From Cupriavidus basilensis (GTDB taxonomy: Bacteria; Pseudomonadota; Gammaproteobacteria; Burkholderiales; Burkholderiaceae): a DNA stretch of 33,285 nucleotides. Below are positions 23,681 to 33,259 of the stretch, in pieces. The notes below the pieces were generated by a model, which did not search any database, had not been told where the DNA came from, and saw only the letters and a list, made by a program, of their open reading frames with translations. How positions within the stretch are numbered: position 1 is the first letter of the stretch; each line of letters starts with the position of its first letter. The stretch spans positions 1 through 33,285 of the forward strand of contig NZ_JARJLM010000312.1 of assembly GCF_029335485.1 (NCBI RefSeq). The letters are read 5' to 3'. Made by a program: the position numbers and the translations under genes.

Positions 23681-25231
23681 CTACGTGCCGCTGGCGGCCT
23701 TCGGCGCGGACCCGGCAAGATGCGGCAGGCGCGCGTGGCTGAGGAAGCCGAACACCATGCCGGCCGAGAGCACGGTGATCGCCGCCAGGATGTACAGCAG
23801 GCTCCGGAAGGCCTCGCCATAGCCTTGCACCAGTGCCTGGCGGCCCAGTTGCGGCAGCAGGGACATGGCTTGCGACAGGTTGCCCATGGCGAGGCGGTGC
23901 GCAGCCTGCGGCAGCAGGGTGGAGGCATCCGCCGCGAGCATGGGGTGCAGCCTGGATTGCGCCAGCGCCGCGAGCAGCGCGCCGACGATGGCCAGGGCGA
24001 TGCCTTCTCCCGCGACGCGCGTGGTGCTGAAGATACCGGTGGCCATGCCGGCGCGTTCCTTGGGCACCACGCTGACCGCCAGGCCGTCCATCAGCCCCCA
24101 GGGCAGGCTGATGCCGAAGCCGATCGTCAGCATGGGCAGCACCATCCCGGCGGGGGGCTGGCCGGGCGCGCATTGCGCCAGCCACGACAGGCCGCCGGCG
24201 CAGATCAGCAAGCCCAGCCCGGAGATCAGCCCCGCCGACAGCCAGCGCGTCAGCATGCCGGCCAGCAGCGGTACCACCAGCATCGGCGCGGAAAGCGCAA
24301 TCATCATGCGGCCCGCTTCCATCGCGCTGTAGCCCTCTATACCGATCAGGCGGATGGGCAGCAGCACTTGCAGCACGACATAGGAATAGGCCGGCGCGGC
24401 CGCGAGGAACTGCACGCCGACAAAACGCGGATAGCGGAACAGGGACAGGTCGAGCATGGGCGCGCGCACGCGCTGCTCGATGACGACGAACGCCACCAGC
24501 AGCACCGCCGAGCCACTCAGCAGCAGGACGACCGGCAGGCTGCCCCAGCCGCTGTCGGGCGCGCTCAGCACGGCATAGGTGAACAAGGCCAGCGCCCCGG
24601 TAAAGGTGGCGGCGCCGGGCCAGTCGAGGCCCATGGCGGCGGGGTCGCGCGACTCGCGCATGCAGCGCGCGCCGAACCCCAGCGCGCATGTGGCGATGAG
24701 AGCGACGCTGAGAAAGACCGAGCGCCATCCGGCTTGCTGGATCAGGGCTCCGGCAAGCACCGGGCCGAAGGCCAGGCCGACGCCGAAGCTCGTCCCCAGC
24801 AGGCTGAAGGCGCGGGTGGCCGCCCGTCCCTCGAACTCCTGCGCCAGCGCCGCCACGCCGCCCGAGAACGCGGCGGCGCCCGCCATGCCCTGCGCGGCGC
24901 GCAGCACATCGACCCAGGCGAGGTCGGGCGCCGCCATCAGCGCCAGCGAGGTGAGGGCGAAGCCGGCGACGCCGGCGAGAAAGATGCGCTTGCGCCCGAA
25001 GCGGTCCGCCAGCGCGCCGGCGGCCATCAGGCAGCTGCCGAAGCACAGCATGAAGGCATTGGTGACCCAGCTCAACGCGATGGGGCTGCCGCCGAGGCTG
25101 CCGGCAATCGCCGGCAAGGCCACCGCCGGGCCGGTGAAGCTGAGCGGCATCGCCAGCGCCGCGAGGCAGACGGCGCCGAGGGTCATCGCTTTCTGCGCCG
25201 GAGTGTGTGCAGATGTGTCAGGTGCATGCAT
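23681..25231 (-). CDS. MFS drug-efflux-type transporter, DHA2 family (14 TM)
   Basis: The 516-aa protein has about 14 hydrophobic segments and the MFS motif A GALADRFGRK (72-81), a motif C-like stretch LLGTSFGVGLAFGPVLAG, and a long final loop before the last membrane helix, as in DHA2 exporters (EmrB/QacA type). It should export small hydrophobic compounds by proton antiport. It is divergent from a LysR gene at 25406 with an operator-like palindrome between them, and is followed by another LysR gene. The substrate is unknown. The Shine-Dalgarno sequence is weak; ATG 25231 fits the family N-terminus. Confidence 0.88.
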   Translation of the reverse strand: MHAPDTSAHTPAQKAMTLGAVCLAALAMPLSFTGPAVALPAIAGSLGGSPIALSWVTNAFMLCFGSCLMAAGALADRFGRKRIFLAGVAGFALTSLALMAAPDLAWVDVLRAAQGMAGAAAFSGGVAALAQEFEGRAATRAFSLLGTSFGVGLAFGPVLAGALIQQAGWRSVFLSVALIATCALGFGARCMRESRDPAAMGLDWPGAATFTGALALFTYAVLSAPDSGWGSLPVVLLLSGSAVLLVAFVVIEQRVRAPMLDLSLFRYPRFVGVQFLAAAPAYSYVVLQVLLPIRLIGIEGYSAMEAGRMMIALSAPMLVVPLLAGMLTRWLSAGLISGLGLLICAGGLSWLAQCAPGQPPAGMVLPMLTIGFGISLPWGLMDGLAVSVVPKERAGMATGIFSTTRVAGEGIALAIVGALLAALAQSRLHPMLAADASTLLPQAAHRLAMGNLSQAMSLLPQLGRQALVQGYGEAFRSLLYILAAITVLSAGMVFGFLSHARLPHLAGSAPKAASGT

Positions 25232-25340
25232 GGTGAGTTCATGTCGGAAGGCAGGACAGGGCGCGTTCGGCGTGCCATACGGCGTCGCCGTCGGTGAGTG
25301 CCCGTGACGCCCCTTCTGGAAAGTGGACTGATGATAGGAT

Positions 25341-25362
25341 GGCTTTAATACGGCTTAAAGCC
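25341..25362. promoter_or_regulatory. 8-bp dyad in the MFS-LysR intergenic region
   Basis: GGCTTTAA (25341-25348) and TTAAAGCC (25355-25362) are a perfect inverted repeat with a 6-nt spacer. It includes a T-N11-A-type LysR box geometry and lies 44 bp before the LysR start and 110 bp before the exporter start on the other strand. It is a likely binding site of the divergent LysR protein. Confidence 0.55.
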
Positions 25363-25405
25363 CCCAGCTTTCCGCTCTTAACGGACAAAAACTCCCTAAT
25401 CGACC

Positions 25406-26296
25406 ATGGATAGTCTTAGCGGCCTGTACGCTTTCGTGCGCGCGGCGGAGTCCCACAGCTTCGTCGCGGCGGGACGGCTGCTCGGCGTCTCGCCATCGGC
25501 CATCGGCAAGAGCGTGATGCGGCTCGAGGCCCGGCTCGGCATCCGGCTGTTCCACCGCAGCACGCGCCAGATCCGGCTGACGGACGAGGGCACGCTGTTC
25601 TTCGAGCGTTGCCGGCGCATCCTGGAGGAGATCGACGACGCCGAGCTGGAACTGTCGCGGCTGCAGGAGGCGCCGCGCGGCCGCCTGCGCATCAGCGTCC
25701 CGGCGATCGGCTATCGCCTCGTGCTGCCCGACCTGGCGGCGTTCTCCGCGGCCTATCCCGAGATCGAGTTCGACCTGGATTTCAGCGACCGTATCGTCGA
25801 CGTGGTGGAGGAGGGCTTCGACATGGTGATCCGCAGCGGCGAGCTGACGGATTCCCGGCTGATGGCCAGGCGGCTGCGGCCCTTCCGTTTCGTGCTATGC
25901 GCTGCGCCGGACTATTTCGCGCGCCGCGGGATGCCGCGGCGGCCGCAGGACCTGGAGCAGCACGCCTGCCTGCGCTATCGTTTTCCCTCCAGCGGCAAGC
26001 TGCAGGACTGGGTGTTGACGAAGGAGGCGGGCGGCGCCGAACCGCGGCTGCCGGCAGCCTTCACCCTGAACAGCATTGAAGGCGTGCTGGCCGCCGCGAC
26101 AAGTGGCCTGGGCATTGCCTACGTGCCGGATTTCGTCGCGCGGGACGCGTTGCGCGAGCAGCGCCTGCAAACCGCGCTGGACCAGTACAACGTGGTGGAG
26201 GGCACCTTCTGGATGCTGTGGCCATCGAACCGCCACATGCTGCCGAAGCTGCGGGTGCTGGTGGACTTCCTGTCGCGGCGGGAGAACGCGGCCTGA
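25406..26296 (+). CDS. LysR-family transcriptional regulator (second)
   Basis: The 296-aa protein begins with MDSLSGLYAFVRAAESHSFVAAGRLLGVSPSAIGKSVMRLE, the canonical LysR helix-turn-helix, then HRSTRQIRLTDEG and an effector domain (PRGRLRISVPAIGYRLVLPDLAAF) that ends like CrgA-type regulators (LPKLRVLVDFLSRR). It is divergent from the DHA2 exporter, which is the usual layout for a regulator and its target; a dyad lies between them. The aldo/keto reductase gene follows in the same orientation after 126 bp and may also be a target. The effector is unknown. Confidence 0.9.
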   Translation: MDSLSGLYAFVRAAESHSFVAAGRLLGVSPSAIGKSVMRLEARLGIRLFHRSTRQIRLTDEGTLFFERCRRILEEIDDAELELSRLQEAPRGRLRISVPAIGYRLVLPDLAAFSAAYPEIEFDLDFSDRIVDVVEEGFDMVIRSGELTDSRLMARRLRPFRFVLCAAPDYFARRGMPRRPQDLEQHACLRYRFPSSGKLQDWVLTKEAGGAEPRLPAAFTLNSIEGVLAAATSGLGIAYVPDFVARDALREQRLQTALDQYNVVEGTFWMLWPSNRHMLPKLRVLVDFLSRRENAA

Positions 26297-26336
26297 TGGC
26301 GGCGGCGCCCGGCCCGACCAGGCGATTGTGAAGCCC

Positions 26337-26350
26337 TGCTTCATGAAGCA
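26337..26350. promoter_or_regulatory. 14-bp perfect palindrome upstream of the aldo/keto reductase
   Basis: TGCTTCATGAAGCA is a perfect palindrome, 73-86 bp before the reductase ATG and flanked by GCCC and GGGC. It may be an operator, or a weak hairpin after the LysR gene. Confidence 0.4.
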
Positions 26351-26422
26351 TGCGGGCCAGCGGGCTGTTTCGCCGCGCCTGTACTGGCGATACTGCGGGG
26401 GTTCCAAATCAAGGGAGTCAGC

Positions 26423-27427
<1,005 letters not shown>

Positions 27428-27479
27428 GGGGGAGTGCTGGAGGTGATGTTTTCGTTGGGTTGTACCCGGGGTGGGTTGT

Positions 27480-27660
27480 GGGGGCTACCGGGAGACCTGA
27501 CTGCAATTGCGACTGCAACGCCAACTCCAACTGCTTGAACGTCAACGTCGACAGCGCACCTCCCCTTCGGGGAGGCGCTCCATACGGGGAGCAATATCGC
27601 CACGGCTCGCTTCGCATCGCGTGAGGGGTGGCCCGCTCGCGGGCCGCCCATCAGTCTTGC
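27480..27660. repeat. Hairpin-rich intergenic segment after the aldo/keto reductase
   Basis: The segment begins with irregular ACTGCAA / AACTCCAACTGC repeats (about 27498-27535), then a perfect hairpin CCTCCCC-TTC-GGGGAGG (27560-27576) and a second one GGCCCGC-TC-GCGGGCC near 27630-27646. No T-run follows. I see no gene in it. It probably ends the reductase transcript and looks like a dispersed intergenic repeat. Confidence 0.5.
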
Positions 27661-27713
27661 CGGGCGGGATCGCCGATAATTCCGCATCGCGAATCGCTTC
27701 CGGAGTCATCGCC

Positions 27714-28685
27714 TTGTCCCTTGCCCTGCTCGACGCCGCCCAGACCGCGGCACGCCTGCCGTATCCCGCGCTGGCCCGCGCCATTGCCGGCATGCTGGCC
27801 GAACTGCGCGCCGGCACCGCCATGGCGCCGCCGCGCATTGCCCTGCCGGTGGGCGATGCCGCCGGTGGCGAAGGCACGCTGCTGGTGATGCCGGCGCGCA
27901 ACCGCGATCTGGTGATGACCAAGAACATCACCGTGCATCCCGGTAACCCGCGGCGCGGCCTGCCCAATATCCTGGGCGAGGTGGTGGTGGCCGACGCCCA
28001 TACCGGGCAGCGGCTGGCGCTGCTGGATGGCCCTACCGTGACGGGGCGGCGCACCGCCGCGGTGTCGCTGCTCGCGGCCCAGACCTTCGCGCCGCAGCCG
28101 GATGGCGAGTTGCTGATCATCGGCGCCGGCGTGCAGGCCCAGACCCATCTCGAAGCGTTCATTGCGGGCCTGGCGCCGCGCCGCGTATGGCTGCATTCGC
28201 GCACCGCCGCCAAGGCCGAGGCGCTGGCCGCGCAGGCGCGCACGCTCGGTACCGAGGCGCAGACGGTGGACGATGCGCGCACCGTGCTGCCGCGCGTATC
28301 GATGGTGGTCACCGTGACCTCCAGCCTGTTTCCGGTGCTGCCGGATCTCGATAGCGGCCTGTGGCGCGACGATCATTTCATTGCCGCGGTGGGCGCTTTC
28401 CGCCCCGAGATGTGCGAGTTGCCGCCGGCGCTGTGCCAGGCGGCTTCCGCGCATGGCCGCTTGCTGGCCGATACCCTGTTCGGCATCGAGGAGGAGGCGG
28501 GCGACCTGCTGCAGGCTGGCATCGATTGGGCCACCGTGCAGCCCTTCGAACACGCCATCCTCCGCGCGGCGGAGCTGCGCGCGCGGCGCGGCAGCCCGCT
28601 GGTGTTCAAGAGCGTTGGCTACGCCTTGTGGGACCTGGCGGCCTGCGTGCTGGCGAGCGCGCATCCGGGGTCCGTGGCGGCGTGA
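27714..28685 (+). CDS. Ketimine reductase of the ornithine cyclodeaminase/mu-crystallin family
   Basis: The 323-aa protein (from TTG 27714, with CGGAG 8 nt upstream) has the family substrate-binding Lys70 in VMTKNITVHPG, the GRRTAA arginine segment (111-116), and a Rossmann domain starting LLIIGAGVQAQTHLEA (133-148). At the position where true ornithine cyclodeaminases carry the catalytic Asp (GGDCPGK in Pseudomonas), this protein has GAFRPEM (227-233). This argues for an NAD(P)H-dependent reductase of cyclic imines such as delta1-pyrroline-2-carboxylate or delta1-piperideine-2-carboxylate. No ATG is available near the conserved start; the longer frame back to 27507 crosses a hairpin-rich region and is not credible. 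Substrate preference is inferred. Confidence 0.8.
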   Translation: MSLALLDAAQTAARLPYPALARAIAGMLAELRAGTAMAPPRIALPVGDAAGGEGTLLVMPARNRDLVMTKNITVHPGNPRRGLPNILGEVVVADAHTGQRLALLDGPTVTGRRTAAVSLLAAQTFAPQPDGELLIIGAGVQAQTHLEAFIAGLAPRRVWLHSRTAAKAEALAAQARTLGTEAQTVDDARTVLPRVSMVVTVTSSLFPVLPDLDSGLWRDDHFIAAVGAFRPEMCELPPALCQAASAHGRLLADTLFGIEEEAGDLLQAGIDWATVQPFEHAILRAAELRARRGSPLVFKSVGYALWDLAACVLASAHPGSVAA

Positions 28686-28968
28686 GCGGCGGCGCTCCGG
28701 CGGCTGCGGATCCTGAACGCGACGAGCACGTCAGGCAATACCCGTGTGCCAGGTAGGTCTTTGCCGCCGAGTGGGCTTCGCCGCCATTGGGCGTCGCATA
28801 TCCGTTACAGTTTTGGCGCCGATTTGACGTAAAACCCCCGGTTTTTTAATGGTTAACCCGTGCTTTAGGGGAGGCCTTCTAGTAAAGGCTCTCGTGTTTG
28901 AAACAGGGGCGACACACCAAGCCGGATAATGCTTGCCTCAAGGACGAGAGTTGAAAGGAGTAGGAGGC
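28686..28968. promoter_or_regulatory. ompW upstream region with a TTGACG promoter-like element
   Basis: There is no gene here. TTGACG (28824-28829) and TTTAAT (28845-28850) form a possible promoter with a short 15-bp spacer. An imperfect stem (GGCCTT near 28874, AAAGGC near 28885) lies in the resulting leader, which would be over 100 nt long. No FNR-type TTGAT-N4-ATCAA site was seen. Confidence 0.35.
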
Positions 28969-29697
28969 ATGACCAATAAAAAGATTCTGGTGGCCAGCGT
29001 TGCCATGCTGATTGCCGGCACCGCGCAAGCGCAAAGCGCGGGCAGCAATATCATCAGCCTGGGCTGGTTCCGCGTGATGCCGACCAGCTCGGCCGATCCC
29101 CTGGTCCTCGATAGCATCAACGGTTTTCCCCTGGGGCAGACCCAGACCGGTACCGGTGCCAAGATCAAATCGGCGGATACGCTCGGCATCGCCTTCACCC
29201 ACTTCTTCACCGACAATATCTCGGGTGAAATCGTCGGTGGCATTCCGCCACAACACGATGTGGAGGGCACGGGTACCTACAGCAAATATGGCACGCTGGG
29301 CAATGTGAGGCAGTGGAGCCCCGCGGCACTGGTGAAGTACCACTTCCTGGAGGCGAAGTCCAAGTTCCGTCCCTATGTGGGCATCGGCGTGAACTACACC
29401 TGGTTCACCGGCGAGACCATCACCAACCAGACCTTCGTGAAGTCCCAGTTCGGGCCGAATGCAACGATGACGGCCAGCGCCAAGAGCTCGTGGAATCCGG
29501 TGTTCAATATCGGCGCCAACTACGCCGTGACCGACAACTGGTTTATCGGCCTGTCGGTTTCCTACCTGCCGCTGTCCAGCACCGCAACGCTCACCACGCA
29601 CAACGCCGGGGCGTCGGGCAACCAGACCATCGTGTCGCACACCAAGATCAAGATCGATCCGGTGGTGACCTTCCTGAACGTGGGCTACCGCTTCTGA
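28969..29697 (+). CDS. OmpW-family outer membrane protein
   Basis: The 242-aa precursor has a clear signal peptide (MTNKKILVASVAMLIAGTAQA, cut after residue 21). The mature part reads as an eight-stranded barrel: NIISLGWFRVMP at the start, TLGIAFTHFFTDNISGEIVGGIPPQHDV, ALVKYHFLEAKSKFRPYVGIGVNYTWF, and the C-terminal VVTFLNVGYRF with a terminal Phe for outer membrane assembly. OmpW proteins form narrow hydrophobic channels. The start has a strong AAAGGAGTAGGAGG site. A large terminator follows. It stands alone between the ketimine reductase and the convergent copZ. Confidence 0.93.
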   Translation: MTNKKILVASVAMLIAGTAQAQSAGSNIISLGWFRVMPTSSADPLVLDSINGFPLGQTQTGTGAKIKSADTLGIAFTHFFTDNISGEIVGGIPPQHDVEGTGTYSKYGTLGNVRQWSPAALVKYHFLEAKSKFRPYVGIGVNYTWFTGETITNQTFVKSQFGPNATMTASAKSSWNPVFNIGANYAVTDNWFIGLSVSYLPLSSTATLTTHNAGASGNQTIVSHTKIKIDPVVTFLNVGYRF

Positions 29698-29718
29698 GTT
29701 TCCGCTTTGCCAAAGCGC

Positions 29719-29747
29719 AAAACGGGCGCCTTCGCGGCGCCCGTTTT
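29719..29747. terminator. Bidirectional terminator between ompW and copZ
   Basis: A perfect 12-bp stem (29719-29730 with 29736-29747; arms AAAACGGGCGCC and GGCGCCCGTTTT) has a 5-nt TTCGC loop and A/T ends on both sides, so it can terminate from both directions. A second small stem, CGCTTT (29703-29708) with AAAGCG (29712-29717), lies just before it. Confidence 0.9.
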
Positions 29748-29751
29748 GTCC

Positions 29752-29952
29752 TTAAGCGGCGCTCTTGACAGGGTAGCCGGCCGCTTCGATGGCCTCGCGC
29801 AGCGCATCGTTGCTGGCGGCGGCTTCCACCGTGACCGCCTGCGCGGCGATATCCGCCGACACCCTGGCGGCCGGATCGAGCGCCTGCACGGCGCGGGTGA
29901 TGGCGCCCACGCAGTGGCCGCAAGACATGCCTTCAACCTGGAACTGGATCAT
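29752..29952 (-). CDS. copZ: Copper chaperone with one HMA domain (CopZ-like)
   Basis: The 66-aa protein is a single heavy-metal-associated domain with the metal-binding motif GMSCGHC (Cys11, Cys14) and the usual beta-alpha-beta-beta-alpha-beta pattern, ending AIEAAGYPV. It should carry Cu(I) in the cytoplasm to the CopA ATPase encoded nearby. ATG 29952 is chosen because AGGAGATT lies upstream; the longer frame to 30099 covers the leader. A MerR-type promoter with a 19-bp spacer lies at 30083-30113 on the same strand, so CueR control is likely. The leader of about 125 nt contains a 9-bp triple repeat. Confidence 0.93.
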   Translation of the reverse strand: MIQFQVEGMSCGHCVGAITRAVQALDPAARVSADIAAQAVTVEAAASNDALREAIEAAGYPVKSAA

Positions 29953-29980
29953 AGGGAATCTCCTGTTGGTGCAAAGAAAA

Positions 29981-30007
29981 GGGTCAAAAGGGTCAAAAGG
30001 GTCAAGA
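29981..30007. repeat. 9-bp tandem repeat, three copies, in the copZ leader
   Basis: GGGTCAAAA is repeated at 29981-29989 and 29990-29998, with a third copy GGGTCAAGA at 29999-30007. It lies about 30 bp before the copZ start on the minus strand (TTTTGACCC units). Confidence 0.85.
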
Positions 30008-30082
30008 TCAAGGAACGCATCCGGTTGCCCGGAAAGCGTACCTGCCGCTGCGCTGTCCGGGCCGGACTGGCATCTGCCCTGA

Positions 30083-30113
30083 AGTCTGCACCTTCCCACG
30101 ATGGGAAGCGCAA
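30083..30113 (-). promoter_or_regulatory. CueR-type promoter of copZ
   Basis: On the minus strand TTGCGC (30113-30108) and CAGACT (30088-30083) are 19 bp apart, the over-long spacer typical of MerR-family promoters. The spacer holds the dyad CTTCCCA-TCG-TGGGAAG, followed by GTG, close to the CueR consensus ACCTTCC-N7-GGAAGGT. Confidence 0.75.
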
Positions 30114-30172
30114 GGTCTTTTTACTGCCCGCGGCAGTTTTGCAGGTGACGGATACGTTTCTTGCAGCCAGGC

Positions 30173-30203
30173 TTGACCTTCCCAACATGGTAAGGTCCAT
30201 GAT
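30173..30203 (+). promoter_or_regulatory. CueR-type promoter of copA-cueR
   Basis: TTGACC (30173-30178) and CATGAT (30198-30203) are exactly 19 bp apart. The dyad runs 30175-30197, with GACCTTCCC on the left and GGTAAGGTC on the right. This is the usual layout for CueR-activated Cu(I) export genes. Transcription would start near 30210, about 32 nt before the copA ATG. Confidence 0.85.
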
Positions 30204-30241
30204 GTGCTCATCGTCACTGTGGATTCCCGTCCCCCCAGGCC

Positions 30242-32701
30242 ATGCCAGCAAATTCCCAACTCCTTCCCGTACCCGGCGCCGCGGCAGTCGCGCCGGTTTC
30301 CGAATGGCGGCTACCCATCGGCGGCATGACCTGCGCCTCTTGCGTGCGGCGCGTCGAGACCGCGCTGGGCAAGGTGCCCGGCGTGCGCCAGGTCGCCGTC
30401 AACCTTGCCACCGAGGAAGCCACGCTGCAGGCCGACAGCGCCGCGGTGTTGCCGGCCGCGGCCGAGGCCGTCAAGGCCGCCGGTTACGAAGTGCCGCGCC
30501 AGGCCATTGCCTTGTCCATCAGCGACATGACGTGCGCGTCCTGCGTGGCCCGCGTGGAGCGGGCCTTGAAGGCCGTGCCCGGGGTGGTCGATGCGCAGGT
30601 CAACCTGGCCACCGAGCAGGCGGAGGTGACCGTCATGCGCGGCGCCGTGGATGCCGATGCACTGGCGGCCGCGGTCGCGCGTGCCGGCTATGGCGCAGTG
30701 CCGGTGAGCGGCGACCTGCCCGCGGGCGCGGCGGCTGGCGAAGGATTCTGGTCGGGGCCGTGGCCGGTGGCAATCTCGGCGGCATTGTCGCTGCCGCTGG
30801 TGGCGCCCATGGCGGCGGCGTGGTTCGGCGTGCACTGGATGCTGCCGGCCTGGGTGCAATGGCTGCTGGCCACGCCGGTGCAGTTTGTGTTCGGCTGGCG
30901 TTTCTATAAGGCGGGCTGGAAAGCGGTGCGTGCCGGTGCGGGCAATATGGATCTGCTGGTCGCGCTCGGTACCTCGGCGGCTTACGGTTTGTCGTTGTGG
31001 CTGATGTGGCGTGGCGGCGAGGGCATGCCGCACCTGTATTTCGAAAGCGCGGCGGTGGTGATCACGCTGGTGCGCCTGGGCAAGTGGCTGGAGACGCGCG
31101 CCAAGCGCCAGACCGCCGATGCCATCCGTGCGCTGGCCGCGCTGCGCCCCGACAGCGCGCTGGTGCGTCGCGCTGACGGCGAGATTACGGTGCCGCTTGG
31201 CGCCGTGCGCGTGGGCGACGAGATCGTGGTGCTGCCGGGCGCACGCGTGCCGGTGGACGCCGAGGTGATCGAGGGCAGCAGCCATGCCGATGAGTCGATG
31301 CTGACCGGCGAAAGCCTGCCGGTGCCCAAGGAGCCCGGCGCGCGCCTGACCGGCGGCGCCATCAATTACGAAGGCCGGCTGGTGGCGCGCACCGTGGCGG
31401 TGGGCGCGGAAACGGTGCTGGCGCGCATCATCCGCATGGTCGAGCATGCGCAGGCGGCCAAGGCGCCGATCCAGCGCATGGTCGACCGCGTCAGCGCGGT
31501 GTTCGTGCCGGTGGTGCTGGGCATTGCGCTGGCGACGCTGCTGGGCTGGGGCGTGTTCGGCGGCGGCTGGGAAACCGCGCTGCTCAATGCGGTGGCGGTG
31601 CTGGTGATTGCGTGCCCATGCGCGCTTGGCCTGGCGACGCCGACCGCGATCATGGCCGGCACCGGCGCGGGCGCGCGCGCAGGCATCCTGATCAAGGACG
31701 CCGAGGCGCTGGAACTGGCCCACCGCGTCAAGGTGGTGGCCTTCGACAAGACCGGCACGCTCACGGTCGGCAAGCCGGAGGTGGTGGCGCTGGCGGTACC
31801 CGCCGATGCTGGCGCGGGTGCGCAAGAACGCTTGCTGTCACAGCTTGCCGCGCTGCAGGCCGGCAGCGAACATCCGCTGGCGCATGCCGTGCTGGCGGCG
31901 GCACGTGCGCGCGGCATCGCGGCGCCGGTGGCCAGCGACGTGCGCGCGCTGCCGGGCATGGGCCTGGCCGGCAAGGTGGATGGCGTGGCCCTGCAGTTGG
32001 GCAGCGAGCGCCTGCGCGCCGCGCTGGGCGCAGCGGCGGGTACGCTCGAAGCGCAGGCGCAAGCGCTGCAGGAACAGGGCCGCACGGTGTCCTGGCTGAT
32101 CGAGACGCAGGTGCAGGGGCTGCCGCGTGTGCTGAGCCTGGTCGCCTTCGGCGATGCGATCAAGCCCGGCGCGCGTAGCGCGATCGAACGGCTGCGCGGC
32201 GCTGGCGTGCGCACGGTCATGCTCTCCGGCGATAACCGTGGCGCGGCGGCACGCGTGGCCGAGGCGCTGGGACTGGACGAAGTGCAGGCGGAAGTGCTGC
32301 CGGCCGACAAGGCCGAGCGCGTGCTCGCGCTCAAGGCCGGCGGAACCGTGGTGGCGATGGTGGGCGACGGCATCAACGATGCGCCGGCGCTGGCCGCTGC
32401 CGATGTCGGCATTGCCATGTCGACCGGCACCGACGTGGCCATGCATGCCGCCGGCATCACGCTGATGCGCGGGGACCCGGCGCTGGTGGCCGATGCGCTG
32501 GCGATCTCGCACCGCACCGTGCGCAAGATCCGGGAGAACCTGTTCTGGGCCTTCTTCTACAATGTGATCGGCATCCCGCTGGCGGCGGCCGGCCTGCTCA
32601 ACCCGGTGGTGGCCGGCGCGGCCATGGCGTTCTCCAGCGTGAGCGTGGTGGGCAATGCACTGCTGCTGCGGCGCTGGCGCCCGGCTGGGGGGAGAGCATG
32701 A
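30242..32701 (+). CDS. copA: Cu(I)-exporting P1B-type ATPase
   Basis: The 819-aa protein has two N-terminal HMA domains (CASC at 31-34 and at 98-101), eight predicted membrane segments, the metal-site CPC (458-460) in [15 protein letters not shown], the phosphorylation motif DKTGTLT (Asp502), the TGES actuator loop, an SEHPL nucleotide-domain motif and [21 protein letters not shown]. The pattern is that of a P1B-1 copper exporter of the inner membrane, which pumps Cu(I) to the periplasm. The ATG follows a CueR-type promoter; the Shine-Dalgarno sequence is weak. Its stop codon overlaps the cueR ATG (ATGA). CopZ is encoded on the opposite strand nearby. Confidence 0.97.
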   Translation: MPANSQLLPVPGAAAVAPVSEWRLPIGGMTCASCVRRVETALGKVPGVRQVAVNLATEEATLQADSAAVLPAAAEAVKAAGYEVPRQAIALSISDMTCASCVARVERALKAVPGVVDAQVNLATEQAEVTVMRGAVDADALAAAVARAGYGAVPVSGDLPAGAAAGEGFWSGPWPVAISAALSLPLVAPMAAAWFGVHWMLPAWVQWLLATPVQFVFGWRFYKAGWKAVRAGAGNMDLLVALGTSAAYGLSLWLMWRGGEGMPHLYFESAAVVITLVRLGKWLETRAKRQTADAIRALAALRPDSALVRRADGEITVPLGAVRVGDEIVVLPGARVPVDAEVIEGSSHADESMLTGESLPVPKEPGARLTGGAINYEGRLVARTVAVGAETVLARIIRMVEHAQAAKAPIQRMVDRVSAVFVPVVLGIALATLLGWGVFGGGWETALLNAVAVLVIACPCALGLATPTAIMAGTGAGARAGILIKDAEALELAHRVKVVAFDKTGTLTVGKPEVVALAVPADAGAGAQERLLSQLAALQAGSEHPLAHAVLAAARARGIAAPVASDVRALPGMGLAGKVDGVALQLGSERLRAALGAAAGTLEAQAQALQEQGRTVSWLIETQVQGLPRVLSLVAFGDAIKPGARSAIERLRGAGVRTVMLSGDNRGAAARVAEALGLDEVQAEVLPADKAERVLALKAGGTVVAMVGDGINDAPALAAADVGIAMSTGTDVAMHAAGITLMRGDPALVADALAISHRTVRKIRENLFWAFFYNVIGIPLAAAGLLNPVVAGAAMAFSSVSVVGNALLLRRWRPAGGRA

Positions 32702-33198
32702 ATATCGGCGAAGCGGCGCAGGCTTCCGGCGTCACCGCAAAGATGATCCGGCACTACGAGGCGATCGGCCTGCTGGCGGCGCCACCGCGCAGCGAGGGCG
32801 GCTACCGCCGCTACGACGAGCGCGCGGTGCACACCTTGCGCTTCGTGCGGCGTGCCCGTAATCTCGGGTTCTCGCTGGACGAGATACGCGATTTGCTGTC
32901 GCTGTGGCACGACCGCGCGCGGGCCAGCGCCGATGTCAAGGCGCTTACCCTGCGCCACGTGGCGGATCTCGAACAGCGCATCGCCGAGCTCGCCGCCATG
33001 CGCGACACGCTGCGCCTGCTGGCCGAGGCCTGCAGCGGCGACGCGCGGCCCGATTGCCCGATCCTTGCGGATATGGCGCGGGCCGGGCCGGGCGAGGACG
33101 GCGGCGGGAGCGCGGAGGCGGATCGTGGCGCGCGTGGCAGCGTGACGCCGGCCTGCGATCATTGCCCCCGTGAAGAGGACGGCGCGGCGGCCACTTAG
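32698..33198 (+). CDS. cueR: MerR-family copper-responsive regulator (CueR)
   Basis: The 166-aa protein has the MerR winged helix ([54 protein letters not shown]) and the CueR metal site: Cys112 and Cys120 in [11 protein letters not shown] with Ser77, at the same numbers as in E. coli CueR, which implies sensing of a monovalent metal such as Cu(I). It is translationally coupled to copA (ATGA). Two 19-bp-spacer operators upstream of copA and copZ are its likely targets. The C-terminal tail is about 30 residues longer than in E. coli CueR and carries an extra CDHC motif (153-156). Confidence 0.94.
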   Translation: MNIGEAAQASGVTAKMIRHYEAIGLLAAPPRSEGGYRRYDERAVHTLRFVRRARNLGFSLDEIRDLLSLWHDRARASADVKALTLRHVADLEQRIAELAAMRDTLRLLAEACSGDARPDCPILADMARAGPGEDGGGSAEADRGARGSVTPACDHCPREEDGAAAT

Positions 33199-33228
33199 CC
33201 GCGCTGTGCCGGCGCGAGGGAAGCGCGG
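33199..33228. repeat. Inverted repeat after cueR
   Basis: CCGCGCT (33199-33205) and AGCGCGG (33222-33228) can pair around a 16-nt loop right after the cueR stop. No T-run follows, so a terminator function is uncertain. Confidence 0.3.
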
Positions 33229-33259
33229 CCGTAGCGGAACAGATATGGAGACCAATCGC

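Noticed and set aside
22078-23742. A 554-codon plus-strand frame spanning the end of pbpC and the LysR gene
   Set aside because: It overlaps two well-supported genes in other frames and has repetitive Arg/Gly/Gln composition.
23639-25297. A 552-codon plus-strand frame antisense to the MFS exporter
   Set aside because: The Gln/His/Arg/Gly-rich translation is typical of the antisense of a hydrophobic GC-rich gene.
28824-28850. FNR/ANR-type operator upstream of ompW
   Set aside because: TTGACG is present but the complementary half-site ATCAA at the right spacing is not.
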